Shown here in pieces: positions 47,740 through 56,994 of a stretch of 64,000 nt of DNA. The translations under genes were made by a program, and so were the position numbers. The notes under the pieces were generated by a model, which worked only from the letters and a program-made list of their open reading frames with translations, did no database searches and had not been told where the DNA came from. Position 1 is the stretch's first letter, and the number at the start of each line of letters is the position of its first letter. Origin of the DNA: Thermoanaerobacterium thermosaccharolyticum DSM 571 (lineage in GTDB: Bacteria > Bacillota > Thermoanaerobacteria > Thermoanaerobacterales > Thermoanaerobacteraceae); contig NC_014410.1 of assembly GCF_000145615.1 (NCBI RefSeq), positions 1,406,001 to 1,470,000 on the forward strand. Reading direction: 5' to 3'.

Positions 47740-48192
47740 TTAACCTCCTAAAGTAGACCTAGCAACTTTATATGATATTTGCTCATCGATAATTGAATTT
47801 TGCTCTAGCAATGACTGATATTTATACTCTTCATATTTTTTTTCTTTTAAATTTTCAAGTGCTTCTTTTTCCTTACTAACCTCTCTTAGTTTTCGTCTTT
47901 CTTTCTCAATCTCATTCTCTAAAGTTTTCAAAATTTCATTTTGCTCATTATATTTTTCGTACAATGTCTCCAAATATAAATTAAATTGTTTTAAATTCAT
48001 TGCAGATATGCCCATCATAGCATTCATTTCATTTTTCTCAATTGTTTCATTTATCTTAATAAGAATTTCATTGAGTTTATTTTTTTGCAATTCATATTTT
48101 GAAATTAATAGTGCCAATTTCTCTTTTTCCATCTTTTGCTTTTGCTCTTTGATATTAAGTACAGTTTCCAATGAATATCTAAATTTTTTCAC
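47740..48192 (-). CDS. fliJ: Flagellar export chaperone/ATPase stalk FliJ
   Basis: A 150-residue antiparallel coiled coil that sits in the FliI hexamer and links it to FlhA. It opens KKFRYSLETVLNIKEQKQ, the FliJ pattern, and is almost wholly charged helix. The start is GTG at 48192 after AGGTGAT. Position directly after fliI supports the call. Confidence 0.92.
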   Translation of the reverse strand: MKKFRYSLETVLNIKEQKQKMEKEKLALLISKYELQKNKLNEILIKINETIEKNEMNAMMGISAMNLKQFNLYLETLYEKYNEQNEILKTLENEIEKERRKLREVSKEKEALENLKEKKYEEYKYQSLLEQNSIIDEQISYKVARSTLGG

Positions 48193-48196
48193 ATTA

Positions 48197-49513
48197 TCAC
48201 CTATTTAAAATATTTTTTAGCATATTTAGTTCATCTTCAAAGTTATAATTTTCGTCTGTAGTCTGTTTTATATAATTTATCATATCGTCGTGTAATAAAA
48301 TTGCTTCATCTATTTTGGGATTACTCCCTTTTGCATAAGCACCTATATTAATTAAATCTTCTGACTCCTCATAAACTGATAATATACTTTTAAATTTCGA
48401 AGATAAATTTTTGTGTTCATCTGATACAATATCATTCATAACTCTGCTAATACTTGCTAAAATATCTATTGCAGGATATTGCCCTTTATTTGCAAGCTTT
48501 CTTGACAAAACTATATGTCCATCTAATATGCCTCTGACAGCATCTGTTATCGGTTCATTTAAATCATCACCGTCTACCAAAACTGTATACAGAGCTGTTA
48601 TAGAGCCATTTTTTGCAGAACCCGCTCTCTCTAATAACTTAGGAAGAACCGAAAAAACTGAAGGTGTATAACCTCTTGAAACTGGAGCTTCACCAATAGA
48701 CAACCCTATTTCTCTTTGTGCCATAGCAAATCTTGTAACAGAATCCATCATAAATAAAACATCAAGCCCTTGATCTCTGAAATATTCTGCAATAGATGTA
48801 GCAGTCATTGCACCTTTAACTCTCATCAATGCTGGTGTATCAGAAGTCGATACGACTAAAATCGATCTTTTTAAACCGTCCTCACCCAAGTCTTTCTCAA
48901 TAAACTCATTTACTTCTCTTCCTCTTTCGCCAATTAAAGCAATTACATTAATATCAGATTTGGCATTTCTGGCTATCATTCCAAGTAGAGTACTTTTTCC
49001 TACGCCACTACCAGCAAAAATACCTATTCTCTGTCCTTTACCACATGTAAGCAAACCATCTATCGCTTTTATGCCAAGAGGCATCGCTTCCCTTATTCTC
49101 TTTCTCTCAATGGGATTCGGCGGAACATTATTAGTGCTTACTAGCTTCTTAAATTTTATGGGTCCCTTCCCATCAATTGGATTGCCTAATGCATCTATAA
49201 CCCTTCCAAGTAACTCTTCTCCAACTCCTATCTTTAATTTTTGCCCTGTAGATATAACACTATTTCCAGGCCCTATGCCATCCATATCTCCTAAAGGCAT
49301 CAAATAAACTTTATCATCTTTAAATCCCATCACTTCAGCATAAATTGTATTTCCGTTTATAGACTTTATCTCACAAACATCTCCGACATTTGATATTGGA
49401 CCAATGCTTTCAATTGTCAAACCAACAACTTGACTTACTTTTCCATAATACTTTATAAAGCTTTTGTCCCGTAAAACAGTCTTATATCTTTCAAAAAAAT
49501 TACTACTGATCAT
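48197..49513 (-). CDS. fliI: Flagellum-specific ATPase FliI
   Basis: The hexameric export ATPase, related to F1 beta subunits. The P-loop AGSGVGKST is at residues 167-175; MALIGERGREVNEFIEKDLG-type and TVLVDGDDLNEPITDAVRGI segments are the FliI blocks. The 438 residues equal the Bacillus protein. It overlaps fliH by 11 bases. Confidence 0.97.
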   Translation of the reverse strand: MISSNFFERYKTVLRDKSFIKYYGKVSQVVGLTIESIGPISNVGDVCEIKSINGNTIYAEVMGFKDDKVYLMPLGDMDGIGPGNSVISTGQKLKIGVGEELLGRVIDALGNPIDGKGPIKFKKLVSTNNVPPNPIERKRIREAMPLGIKAIDGLLTCGKGQRIGIFAGSGVGKSTLLGMIARNAKSDINVIALIGERGREVNEFIEKDLGEDGLKRSILVVSTSDTPALMRVKGAMTATSIAEYFRDQGLDVLFMMDSVTRFAMAQREIGLSIGEAPVSRGYTPSVFSVLPKLLERAGSAKNGSITALYTVLVDGDDLNEPITDAVRGILDGHIVLSRKLANKGQYPAIDILASISRVMNDIVSDEHKNLSSKFKSILSVYEESEDLINIGAYAKGSNPKIDEAILLHDDMINYIKQTTDENYNFEDELNMLKNILNR

Positions 49514-50270
49514 TTAAAACACCTTTTAGAACATCTTTTAGACTTTCTAACTGCGTCTTTAAACCCGAATCAATCATTCCTGACGGAGTCTGCACAATAC
49601 AATCGTACTTATCTAATGATATATCTCTTACTATGTTAATGTCATCAATGAATTTTAAATTCTTTAATACTTTGTCTTTATTTTTAATCAGGAATTCATA
49701 ATTTTCGTCACTTACTCTGACTGTCACTGTATTTGAAGCTTCGTAATTTTCCAATCCTTTTTTCACAAGATTAATAACTAAATCTCTGTTTTCTTCCATA
49801 TTTATATCAATTATCTTTTTCACACAATAAATTACCGTTGAAACAATATCACTCTCTACTTCTTTTTGTAAATTTTTTTTCTCATCTAATATCATTTCTT
49901 TTATCTCTCTTGCTTCCTTAAGTATAGCAGAAGTTCTATTTTTACCTTCATCTATTCCTTTATTTAAGCCTTCTTTATAGCCGCTATTAAACCCGTCTTT
50001 ATATCCGTCTTTCTTTGCATTTTCCTTTATTTCTTCTGCTATCATTTTTGCATCATTTATAAGCTTTTCTGCCTCATCCTTAGCGGATTTAATAATGCCT
50101 TCCTGAATAATGCTAATCTTCTCAAGTTTCTTCTTAAATTCTATATATTGTACAGAGTCATTATCATTAATCTTATCATTTGATAAATTATTTAATTTCT
50201 TAATATGAGGCTTTTCAATAACAACAGGTGATGAATTTATACAATCCTTATTCTTTAATATCCTATACAA
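49503..50270 (-). CDS. fliH: Flagellar assembly protein FliH
   Basis: A peripheral stator of the export ATPase that ties FliI to the C-ring. The 255 residues have a long coiled coil with GxxxG-type repeats (KKDGYKDGFNSGYKEGLNKG, about residues 85-104), typical of FliH, then the V-ATPase E-like C-terminal domain. The start is TTG at 50270 with GGAGGTGATG before it. It overlaps fliG by eight bases. Confidence 0.93.
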   Translation of the reverse strand: MYRILKNKDCINSSPVVIEKPHIKKLNNLSNDKINDNDSVQYIEFKKKLEKISIIQEGIIKSAKDEAEKLINDAKMIAEEIKENAKKDGYKDGFNSGYKEGLNKGIDEGKNRTSAILKEAREIKEMILDEKKNLQKEVESDIVSTVIYCVKKIIDINMEENRDLVINLVKKGLENYEASNTVTVRVSDENYEFLIKNKDKVLKNLKFIDDINIVRDISLDKYDCIVQTPSGMIDSGLKTQLESLKDVLKGVLNDQ

Positions 50271-51270
50271 TTATTTCATCACCTCCACCTCTAGATATAA
50301 CTATTTCCCCGGCTTCTTCTAATCGTCTTATAATATTTACAACTTTTTGCTGTGCTTCTTCAACATCTTTTAATCTAACTGGGCCCATGTATTGAATGTC
50401 TTCTTTAATCATGTCTGCCAATCTCTTTGACATATTACTATAAATAACCCTTTGAACTTCTTCGTTAGATCCTTTAAGTGCCAGAGCAATATCGTGATTG
50501 TCTACTTCTCTCAAGACTCTCTGTATTGAACGATTATCTAACGTTATAATATCTTCAAATACAAACATACGCTTTTTAATTTCTTCTACAAGCTCAATGT
50601 CTTTAGTTTCAAGTGTATCAATAATATTTTTCTCTGTAGAGCGATCAACCGCATTTAAAATATCCACTATCGTCTGTATGCCACCTGTTGATGTATAATC
50701 TTGTGTAACTAAAGATGACAATTTCTTTTCTAATATTCGTTCAACTTCCTTTACAATTTCAGGCGATGTAGCTTCCATTTTTGCAATTCTCATAGCCACA
50801 TCAGACTGAATATTTTCAGGAAGCGATGATAATATAACACCAGCCTGTTGGGGTTTTAGATATGATAGTATCATCGCTATTGTCTGAGGATGTTCGTTCT
50901 GTATAAAGCTTAATATCTGAGATGGATCTGCACGCCTGACAAAATCAAAAGGACGCACTTTCAATGTAGATGTAAGTTTATTAATAATTTCTAAAGCCTG
51001 TTGAGTTCCTAAAGCCTTTTCTAAAATTTCTTTTGCATAGTCTATGCCGCCTTCTATTATATACTCTTGAGCTATACACATATTATAAAAGTCATCCAAA
51101 ATCTTATCTTTTTCTTCGGGAGATATATTCCTTATATTGGCAATTTCCAAGGTAAGCTGCTCTATTTCTTCTTCTTTTAGATGTTTATATATTTGTGCTG
51201 CTGTAGCTGGTCCTAAAGCAATTAAAAGCATAGCACATTTTTGTTTACCTGTGATAGAACTTCTTGCCAA
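50263..51270 (-). CDS. fliG: Flagellar motor switch protein FliG
   Basis: The top of the C-ring; it carries torque from the stators. Three armadillo-like domains are visible: the N-terminal part binds FliF (GKQKCAMLLIALGPATAAQI), the middle has NEHPQTIAMILSYLKP (EHPQ motif), and the C-terminal torque helix DDIITLDNRSIQRVLREVD-like carries the charged residues. I favour the TTG at 51270 (MARSSITGKQK as in Bacillus), with GGTGGTG before it; the ATG at 51285 is an alternative. The 335 residues match Bacillus (338). Confidence 0.95.
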   Translation of the reverse strand: MARSSITGKQKCAMLLIALGPATAAQIYKHLKEEEIEQLTLEIANIRNISPEEKDKILDDFYNMCIAQEYIIEGGIDYAKEILEKALGTQQALEIINKLTSTLKVRPFDFVRRADPSQILSFIQNEHPQTIAMILSYLKPQQAGVILSSLPENIQSDVAMRIAKMEATSPEIVKEVERILEKKLSSLVTQDYTSTGGIQTIVDILNAVDRSTEKNIIDTLETKDIELVEEIKKRMFVFEDIITLDNRSIQRVLREVDNHDIALALKGSNEEVQRVIYSNMSKRLADMIKEDIQYMGPVRLKDVEEAQQKVVNIIRRLEEAGEIVISRGGGDEIIV

Positions 51271-51286
51271 AGTAGACACCACCATC

Positions 51287-52804
51287 CTATTCTTCGTTGA
51301 GCCAAGTTCTGATTAATTGCGCAACTATGTCTGGCTTTTGCTTTATAAATTTTTCTATTTGTTTCATCTTTTCATCTTTTTCACTAGTTACATCTAATTC
51401 TTCTATTTCTTTTCCAGGCTCCTCAGTCGACATAGCTTCTTCTAAATTAGTAGCAGGAATTAACTCTTTGTTCTTCTTTTTCATAGCATAGAAGACACCT
51501 CCCGCTAAAAGCAACGCACCTAATATTATTAACCATACGTATGGGAATGTTTGCTTTTGAGTATTTTTCATTTGATTCAATAAATCAGTATTAAATTTAA
51601 TGCCCATAACTGAGACAGATACGTTCTTTCCGCCAGCAGCATTTGATACAAGATCTGTAAGCTGCTGTTTCATTGTAGGGCTTAAATTATTGTTGTTTAC
51701 TACAACACTCAATGATATATTCTGTATTTTTCCTTGAGCTGACGTAAGAGTAGTTTTTATTTGATTAATCTCGTAATTTATTGTTGTATCTGTTTTGCTA
51801 TAATTTGAATTGCCATTGTTTTGAGTCGTGTATGTTGTACTACCAGGAGGATTATTAGTTGCCGTACCAGCCGGTGCACCATTGCTGGAACCATTTGCAA
51901 TTTCTTTTATCGTTTGTGTACTTCTTATAATTCCATTATTGTCTATAACAGGCTGCCATTCTACTTTGTCTTGCACTTGTTTATCAAAATTCAAATTAAC
52001 ACTGGCTCTTACGATTACATTTCCGGGTCCAAAAACTTGCTCCAAAAGCGATTGAATATTATTCTGCAGATCATTTTGAACTTTCATTTGAAGAGCATAT
52101 TGAGAACTTGCACCGTCAAGTGAATTATCATTTTGAGCGACTAAAACTTTTCCGTTCCCATCAATAATAGTTACTTTGTCTGGGCTTAGTCCTTCTACAC
52201 TTTTTGATACAAAGTTTGTTATTCCATTGATTTGCTGATTCGTTAATGTAACACCAGGCTTTAATTGTAACATTACAGCTGCTGTTGATGAATTGTCATT
52301 ATTCGACAATACAAAATTGTTCTCATCTGGAACAACTATATTGACTTTAGCATCCTGAACACCATCAATAGCTTTTAGTGTATTTTGTATTTCATTCTGA
52401 ACAAAGTATATGTATTTCTGCTTTCTCTCCTGGTCTGTTGTAGCAAGAGAATTATTCATAGCATCGCTAAAGCTAAAACCATCTTGCGGAATTCCTTCTG
52501 TTGCAAGCTGTATTCGCGCTTCGTCTTTATATTGAGCAGGAACTAATATTGTGCTTCCGTTCCCTTCAATTTTGTATGGAATTTTCAATTCATTTTTTAA
52601 CTTATCAACTACTGCACCAGCATCTTTGACACTTAAATCAGAGTATAAAACTTCGTAATTAGGTCTATTAATAATATACACTAGTAAAGCTATACTACTA
52701 ATTAATAATAATGATATTATTCCAATCTGTATTTTTTGTTTTTTATCAAATTTGTTCCAAAAATTATTAATTTGACTTCTTATATTGTTTATAAAAGAAG
52801 GCAT
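51287..52804 (-). CDS. fliF: Flagellar MS-ring protein FliF
   Basis: Forms the membrane ring on which the motor is built. Two membrane segments (about 25-45 and about 425-445, VWLIILGALLLAGGVFYAM) flank the periplasmic ring-building motifs: YEVLYSDLSVKDAGAVVDKL, DQERKQKYIYFVQNEIQNTL. The C-terminal tail that binds FliG is acidic, ending IVAQLIRTWLNEE. The 505 residues are close to Bacillus (536). The ATG at 52804 follows GAGGTGAAT. Confidence 0.96.
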   Translation of the reverse strand: MPSFINNIRSQINNFWNKFDKKQKIQIGIISLLLISSIALLVYIINRPNYEVLYSDLSVKDAGAVVDKLKNELKIPYKIEGNGSTILVPAQYKDEARIQLATEGIPQDGFSFSDAMNNSLATTDQERKQKYIYFVQNEIQNTLKAIDGVQDAKVNIVVPDENNFVLSNNDNSSTAAVMLQLKPGVTLTNQQINGITNFVSKSVEGLSPDKVTIIDGNGKVLVAQNDNSLDGASSQYALQMKVQNDLQNNIQSLLEQVFGPGNVIVRASVNLNFDKQVQDKVEWQPVIDNNGIIRSTQTIKEIANGSSNGAPAGTATNNPPGSTTYTTQNNGNSNYSKTDTTINYEINQIKTTLTSAQGKIQNISLSVVVNNNNLSPTMKQQLTDLVSNAAGGKNVSVSVMGIKFNTDLLNQMKNTQKQTFPYVWLIILGALLLAGGVFYAMKKKNKELIPATNLEEAMSTEEPGKEIEELDVTSEKDEKMKQIEKFIKQKPDIVAQLIRTWLNEE

Positions 52805-52828
52805 CAATTCACCTCATCTCAAAAGGTA

Positions 52829-53116
52829 TTAAACCGGCATCCTCATTATCTCCTGATATGCAGCAAGTATTTTATTTTTTATTTGGATTGTAAGCTCCAA
52901 CGCAATGTCTGCTTTTGTCGCATCAATCATTACATTATGTATATCGTTGATATCGCCAGTAACCAACATCTGATCATCTTGCTGTGATTTAAGTTGTAAA
53001 TTATTTACATCAGCAATTGCAGTTTTCAGAATATCTCCAAAAGAAGTAGAATTGTTTGTTGTGCTAGAAGCACTAATGCTTCCCATAGAGTTTATTTGTG
53101 AAATGGGATTTATCAT
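52829..53116 (-). CDS. fliE: Flagellar hook-basal body protein FliE
   Basis: A 95-residue rod-base protein that joins the MS ring to the rod. NSTSFGDILKTAIADVNNLQ and the C-terminal ADIALELTIQIKNKILAAYQ are the FliE helices, followed by EIMRMPV, the near-universal ending. Position between flgC and fliF supports it. Confidence 0.95.
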   Translation of the reverse strand: MINPISQINSMGSISASSTTNNSTSFGDILKTAIADVNNLQLKSQQDDQMLVTGDINDIHNVMIDATKADIALELTIQIKNKILAAYQEIMRMPV

Positions 53117-53126
53117 TATTTCTCAC

Positions 53127-53576
53127 CTATGCCTTTCCGATTTCTAATGCTTTTTCTATCATTGATTTTGCAGAATTAACAGCAGTGACATTGGCCTCAT
53201 ATGCCCTTGTAGCTGATATCATATCAACCATTTCAGAAACAATATTGACATTTGGATAATTTACATAACCAGTATTATCTGCATCTGGATTGCCCGGATC
53301 GTACACTCGATTTAGTGGAGTTTTATTGTCATCCACAATTGATACAACTTCAACACCATTTCCAACTGCCTGAATTCCCTTTGCTGTATTAAGCATATCG
53401 CTAAAACTATTTTGATTATCTATTTCTTTCAACACAACGAGTTTTCTCCTGTATGGTCCACCATTAGATGTCCTTGTCGTATCTACATTTGCAATATTTT
53501 GAGAAATGACATCCATCCTCAATCTTTCAGCTGTAAGACCTGTAGCACTTATATCAATAGAATTTAAAAAGCCCAT
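53127..53576 (-). CDS. flgC: Flagellar rod protein FlgC
   Basis: A proximal rod subunit. The rod signature is at the N-terminus ([19 protein letters not shown], then [12 protein letters not shown]) and the C-terminal D0 helix includes [20 protein letters not shown]. Length (149 residues) is normal. It follows flgB by two bases. Confidence 0.96.
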   Translation of the reverse strand: MGFLNSIDISATGLTAERLRMDVISQNIANVDTTRTSNGGPYRRKLVVLKEIDNQNSFSDMLNTAKGIQAVGNGVEVVSIVDDNKTPLNRVYDPGNPDADNTGYVNYPNVNIVSEMVDMISATRAYEANVTAVNSAKSMIEKALEIGKA

Positions 53577-53578
53577 TA

Positions 53579-53989
53579 TTAATTACCCCCATCTTTTATT
53601 GCCGTAAGAATAGAATTTAATTCACCACTAACTCTTTGCGCTAATGCACTGTAGTATAGCTGATTTTTTGCCAAATTCGACATTTCTACATCAATATCTA
53701 CATTGTTACCATCTAGTCTCATTGAAGTACTATTATCCTGCACAATTTGCGGTTCAATATTATCAATTGACGTTGAGTTAATAGGTATATGATTTTTATC
53801 TGTTACAAAACCTGCTAATTTATTGGAATTTATTGCATCATTTAAGATACTTTCGAAATTAACGTCTGATCTTTTAAAACCTGGTGTATCAACATTAGCT
53901 ATATTATTAGAAATAACCTCATCTCTCAGTTCGGATGCATCTAATGCTTTACTCATAAGGTCGACTGTATTAAAATTTATTCCCAACAT
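53579..53989 (-). CDS. flgB: Flagellar rod protein FlgB
   Basis: A proximal rod subunit and the first gene of the fla/che operon. [20 protein letters not shown] is the rod signature, and [20 protein letters not shown] lies near the C-terminus. I choose the ATG at 53989 because GGAGG stands seven bases before it; the frame extends upstream to 54028 but has no other support. The protein has 136 residues. A promoter and possible control sites lie in the 180 bases before it. Confidence 0.95.
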   Translation of the reverse strand: MLGINFNTVDLMSKALDASELRDEVISNNIANVDTPGFKRSDVNFESILNDAINSNKLAGFVTDKNHIPINSTSIDNIEPQIVQDNSTSMRLDGNNVDIDVEMSNLAKNQLYYSALAQRVSGELNSILTAIKDGGN

Positions 53990-54018
53990 TTGCATTCCTC
54001 CAATCAATAATACTAATA

Positions 54019-54025
54019 TTCGACA
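54019..54025 (-). promoter_or_regulatory. Possible Spo0A box in the flgB leader
   Basis: TGTCGAA on the minus strand, matching the seven-base 0A-box core. It lies about 56-62 bases after the predicted flgB transcription start. Seven bases occur by chance, so this is weak. Confidence 0.2.
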
Positions 54026-54034
54026 CAAAGATGC

Positions 54035-54050
54035 ATTTTCCTTTAAAATT
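54035..54050 (-). promoter_or_regulatory. Weak CodY-box-like sequence in the flgB leader
   Basis: AATTTTAAAGGAAAAT on the minus strand resembles the CodY consensus (AATTTTCWGAAAATT), but with about six mismatches. It lies between promoter and start codon, where a bound protein could block polymerase. codY is the next gene upstream. Weak evidence. Confidence 0.2.
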
Positions 54051-54087
54051 TTTTCGTTTTAGCAGAATATTTTAGCATTAATGACGT

Positions 54088-54117
54088 ATTATATATAAGT
54101 AAAGAAATATATGTCAG
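54088..54117 (-). promoter_or_regulatory. Sigma-A-type promoter of the fla/che operon
   Basis: CTGACA (54117-54112), 18-base spacer, TATAAT (54093-54088) on the minus strand, about 100 bases before flgB. A perfect -10 and one mismatch in -35. It stands behind the codY terminator, so flagellar transcription is separate from hslUV-codY. Confidence 0.6.
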
Positions 54118-54174
54118 TATTTATCAAATTTTGTCAAAATATATTATATCACTCAGCAAATTTAAAGACCATAA

Positions 54175-54206
54175 GAAAAAAGTCCTAAATTTCTTTAGGA
54201 CTTTTT
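54175..54206 (-). terminator. Rho-independent terminator after codY
   Basis: Minus strand AAAAAGTCCTAAA, loop GAAA, TTTAGGACTTTTT and a T-run. It ends the hslV-hslU-codY operon. Confidence 0.9.
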
Positions 54207-54210
54207 AATC

Positions 54211-54969
54211 TTACCGTTTTAATTTTTTAAGCTCATCGATCAATTTATCATTTAGAATCTTAATATGTGTTCCTTTCATACCAAGTGATCTTGATTCTAT
54301 AACACCAGCACTTTCAAATTTTCTTAAAGCATTTACTATAACCGATCTTGTTATTCCAACTTTATCAGCTATCTTGCTGGCTACAAGAAGCCCTTCATTT
54401 CCTTCTAATTCTTCAAAAATATGCATAACAGCTTCTAATTCTGAATAAGAAAGAGTTGCTAAAGCCATCTGCACCACAGTTCGTTTTCTTTCATCTTCTT
54501 CTATTTCATCATTTTTAGACCTAAGTATTTCTAAACCTATAACTGTTGCACCGTACTCAGCCAATATAATATCATCATCAGTAAACTTATCTCCATATCT
54601 TAAAAGCATTAATGTTCCAAGTCTATTTCCTCCTCCAAATACAGGAACAATTGTCTCAAATAAATTATCATTTTTTATAAGCGTTGCTTTACTTTCTTTA
54701 GTAAGATTTGCAGATGTCTCTGCTATTTTTAAGAGCTCATCATTGTAATCTTCAGGAAGCTGCATGCTTTTTATAATTGACTCATCTAACTCGCCACTAT
54801 ATTCATCTAAATTGCGTCCCAACAGCTTTCCTCTTCTGCTTACAATAAAAACATCGCAATTTATAACATCTTTTAATATCTCAGACAATTCATTAAAATC
54901 AACTGGTTGAACGCCAGTTTTCTGAAGTACCTTATTTACCTTTCTGATTTTTTCCAGAAGTAATTCCAT
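54211..54969 (-). CDS. codY: GTP and branched-chain amino acid-sensing repressor CodY
   Basis: A global nutrient regulator in low-G+C Gram-positives, which represses stationary-phase genes while GTP and isoleucine are plentiful. The N-terminal GAF domain (to about residue 150; [30 protein letters not shown]) binds the branched-chain amino acids, and the C-terminal winged helix carries [20 protein letters not shown]. The start at 54969 is set by GAGGAGG; the protein has 252 residues (Bacillus 259). It is the last gene of hslV-hslU-codY, as in Bacillus, and faces flgB downstream. Confidence 0.96.
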   Translation of the reverse strand: MELLLEKIRKVNKVLQKTGVQPVDFNELSEILKDVINCDVFIVSRRGKLLGRNLDEYSGELDESIIKSMQLPEDYNDELLKIAETSANLTKESKATLIKNDNLFETIVPVFGGGNRLGTLMLLRYGDKFTDDDIILAEYGATVIGLEILRSKNDEIEEDERKRTVVQMALATLSYSELEAVMHIFEELEGNEGLLVASKIADKVGITRSVIVNALRKFESAGVIESRSLGMKGTHIKILNDKLIDELKKLKR

Positions 54970-54983
54970 TATTATCCTCCTCA

Positions 54984-56366
54984 TTAAAGTATATACTTAT
55001 TAACATCAAATTTACTTAAATTATCTTTTAATTGCTCATCTATATAATTTCTGTCGATGATCACTTTTTTACCTGTTATCTCAGGAGCTTCAAATGATAA
55101 CTTTTCAAACAACTTCTCCATCACTGTATGTAGCCGTCTTGCTCCTATATCTTCTGACTGTTGATTTATAAGATAAGCAATTTCAGCTATTCTATCTATA
55201 GCATCATCAGAATATTCAACATCTACACCTTCAGTTTTTAAAAGAGCCGCATATTGTTTTGTCAATGCATTTTTAGGTTCTTTTAAAATTCTTATAAAAT
55301 CTTCTTTTGTCAATGGCTTTAGCTCAACTCTAACCGGAAATCTTCCTTGCAGTTCGGGTATTAAATCACTTACTTTTGAAACGTTAAAAGCACCTGCTGC
55401 TATAAAAAGTATATAATCTGTTTTCACAGGTCCATACTTTGTCATAACAGTACTGCCTTCTACTATTGGCAATATGTCTCTTTGAACTCCTTCCCTGGAT
55501 ACATCAGGTCCATTTGTATATCCACTTCCAGCAATCTTGTCGATTTCATCTATGAAAATTATGCCATCTTGTTCTGTCCTTTTTATAGCTTCGTCGATTA
55601 CTTCATCCATATCGATTAAATTTTGCGCTTCTTCAGACTCTAATATCTTTTTAGCCTCTCCTATGGGCACTTTTTTATATTTTTTCTTTTTAGGTAAAAT
55701 GTCTGAAAACATATCTTGTAAATTGATATTCATCTCTTCTGAACCTATATTTGAATACATTTCAAGTATTGGTGCAGCAGAATCCGTTATCTCAATTTCG
55801 ATAACTGTATCATTCAATTCCCCATTTCGTATTTTTTCTTTTAATTGAGCTTTTTTTAGTTTGATTTCTTGCTGTTCATCATCTTGAACTTCATCATTGC
55901 TTGGTGCATTGAACAAAAATTCAAAAGGATTTTTCTGCCGTTTGTTTTTTCTGCCATTTAATAAATAATCTACTATCCTTTCTTCTGCTAATTCTTTTGC
56001 CCGCAGCATAACATTCTGCATTTTTTCCTGTTTAACCATGCGAATTGCTGACTCAAGCAAATCTCTAATCATTGACTCAACATCGCGTCCTACGTATCCC
56101 ACTTCAGTAAATTTAGTAGCCTCTACTTTTACAAACGGCGCTTCAACAAGTTTTGCTATCCTTCTCGCAATTTCTGTCTTACCCACACCAGTAGGACCTA
56201 TCATCAAAATGTTTTTTGGAGTAACTTCATCTTTTATTTCATCAGGCAATAAATTCCTACGAAATCTATTTCTAAGCGCAACAGCTACAGAACGTTTAGC
56301 TAAATCTTGACCTACTATATATTTATCAAGCGCATCTACAATTTCTTTTGGGGTATAATTCTTCAC
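54984..56366 (-). CDS. hslU: HslU (ClpY) ATPase subunit of the HslUV protease
   Basis: Unfolds proteins and feeds them to HslV. The Walker A GPTGVGKT is at 57-64 and the Walker [14 protein letters not shown] lies near residue 270. The inserted I domain (about 110-240) is large and charged. The C-terminal tail ends KFDVNKYIL, matching the HslU C-terminus that docks into HslV. The start is GTG behind AGGAGGG. The 460 residues are typical. Confidence 0.97.
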   Translation of the reverse strand: MKNYTPKEIVDALDKYIVGQDLAKRSVAVALRNRFRRNLLPDEIKDEVTPKNILMIGPTGVGKTEIARRIAKLVEAPFVKVEATKFTEVGYVGRDVESMIRDLLESAIRMVKQEKMQNVMLRAKELAEERIVDYLLNGRKNKRQKNPFEFLFNAPSNDEVQDDEQQEIKLKKAQLKEKIRNGELNDTVIEIEITDSAAPILEMYSNIGSEEMNINLQDMFSDILPKKKKYKKVPIGEAKKILESEEAQNLIDMDEVIDEAIKRTEQDGIIFIDEIDKIAGSGYTNGPDVSREGVQRDILPIVEGSTVMTKYGPVKTDYILFIAAGAFNVSKVSDLIPELQGRFPVRVELKPLTKEDFIRILKEPKNALTKQYAALLKTEGVDVEYSDDAIDRIAEIAYLINQQSEDIGARRLHTVMEKLFEKLSFEAPEITGKKVIIDRNYIDEQLKDNLSKFDVNKYIL

Positions 56367-56379
56367 ACCAAGTCCCTCC

Positions 56380-56910
56380 TTATAAACTTTCTACCGTTAT
56401 ATGATCGTTGGTATATACACAGATTTGCGACGCTATCTCAAGGGACTTTCTGGCAATTTCTTCCACAGATAAATTAGTATTATACCTTAAAGCGAGTGCT
56501 GCAGACATTGCGAAATTGCCACCTGAGCCTATTGCTATCACATCGTTATCTGGCTCAATCACTTCACCATTGCCAGATATAACTAACGTTACGTTTTTAT
56601 CCGCAGCAATTAAAAGTGCTTCTAGTTTTTTTAAAACCTTATCTTTTCTCCATTCCTGTGCAAGTTCTACAGCAGCTCTTTTTAGATTACCACCATACTG
56701 CTCCAGTTTTTCTTCAAACATTTCAGACAATGTTAATGCATCAGCTACAGAACCTGCAAAGCCTATCAAAACTTCATCATTGTACAATCTTCTTATCTTT
56801 TTTGCTCCATGTTTTAAAATTGTATTCTCCCCAAATGTAACTTGTCCATCACCAGCTATAGAAACTTTATTATCTCTTCTAACAGCTACAATTGTAGTAC
56901 CTTTAAACAA
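56380..56910 (-). CDS. hslV: HslV (ClpQ) peptidase subunit
   Basis: A proteasome-related threonine peptidase. I take the TTG at 56910 as start, since GGGGGGTG lies just before it; an upstream ATG (56964) would add 18 unlikely residues. The product begins [16 protein letters not shown], so the active-site Thr follows a propeptide of four residues. GDGQVTFG and [15 protein letters not shown] are conserved, as is the [14 protein letters not shown] segment. The 176 residues are normal. Confidence 0.95.
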   Translation of the reverse strand: MFKGTTIVAVRRDNKVSIAGDGQVTFGENTILKHGAKKIRRLYNDEVLIGFAGSVADALTLSEMFEEKLEQYGGNLKRAAVELAQEWRKDKVLKKLEALLIAADKNVTLVISGNGEVIEPDNDVIAIGSGGNFAMSAALALRYNTNLSVEEIARKSLEIASQICVYTNDHITVESL

Positions 56911-56935
56911 TTTTTCACCCCCCAAAAACAATATA

Positions 56936-56964
56936 ATATTAACACAAAATTTATAATGTTTCAA
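56936..56964 (-). promoter_or_regulatory. Possible promoter of hslV-hslU-codY
   Basis: TTGAAA (56964-56959), 17-base spacer, TAATAT (56941-56936) with a TG two bases before the -10 on the minus strand. The -10 match is only four of six, but the extended TG helps. It would start transcription about 20 bases before the hslV ribosome binding site. Confidence 0.4.
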
Positions 56965-56994
56965 TAATATTTCAAAATTTTTTATATATTTAAA

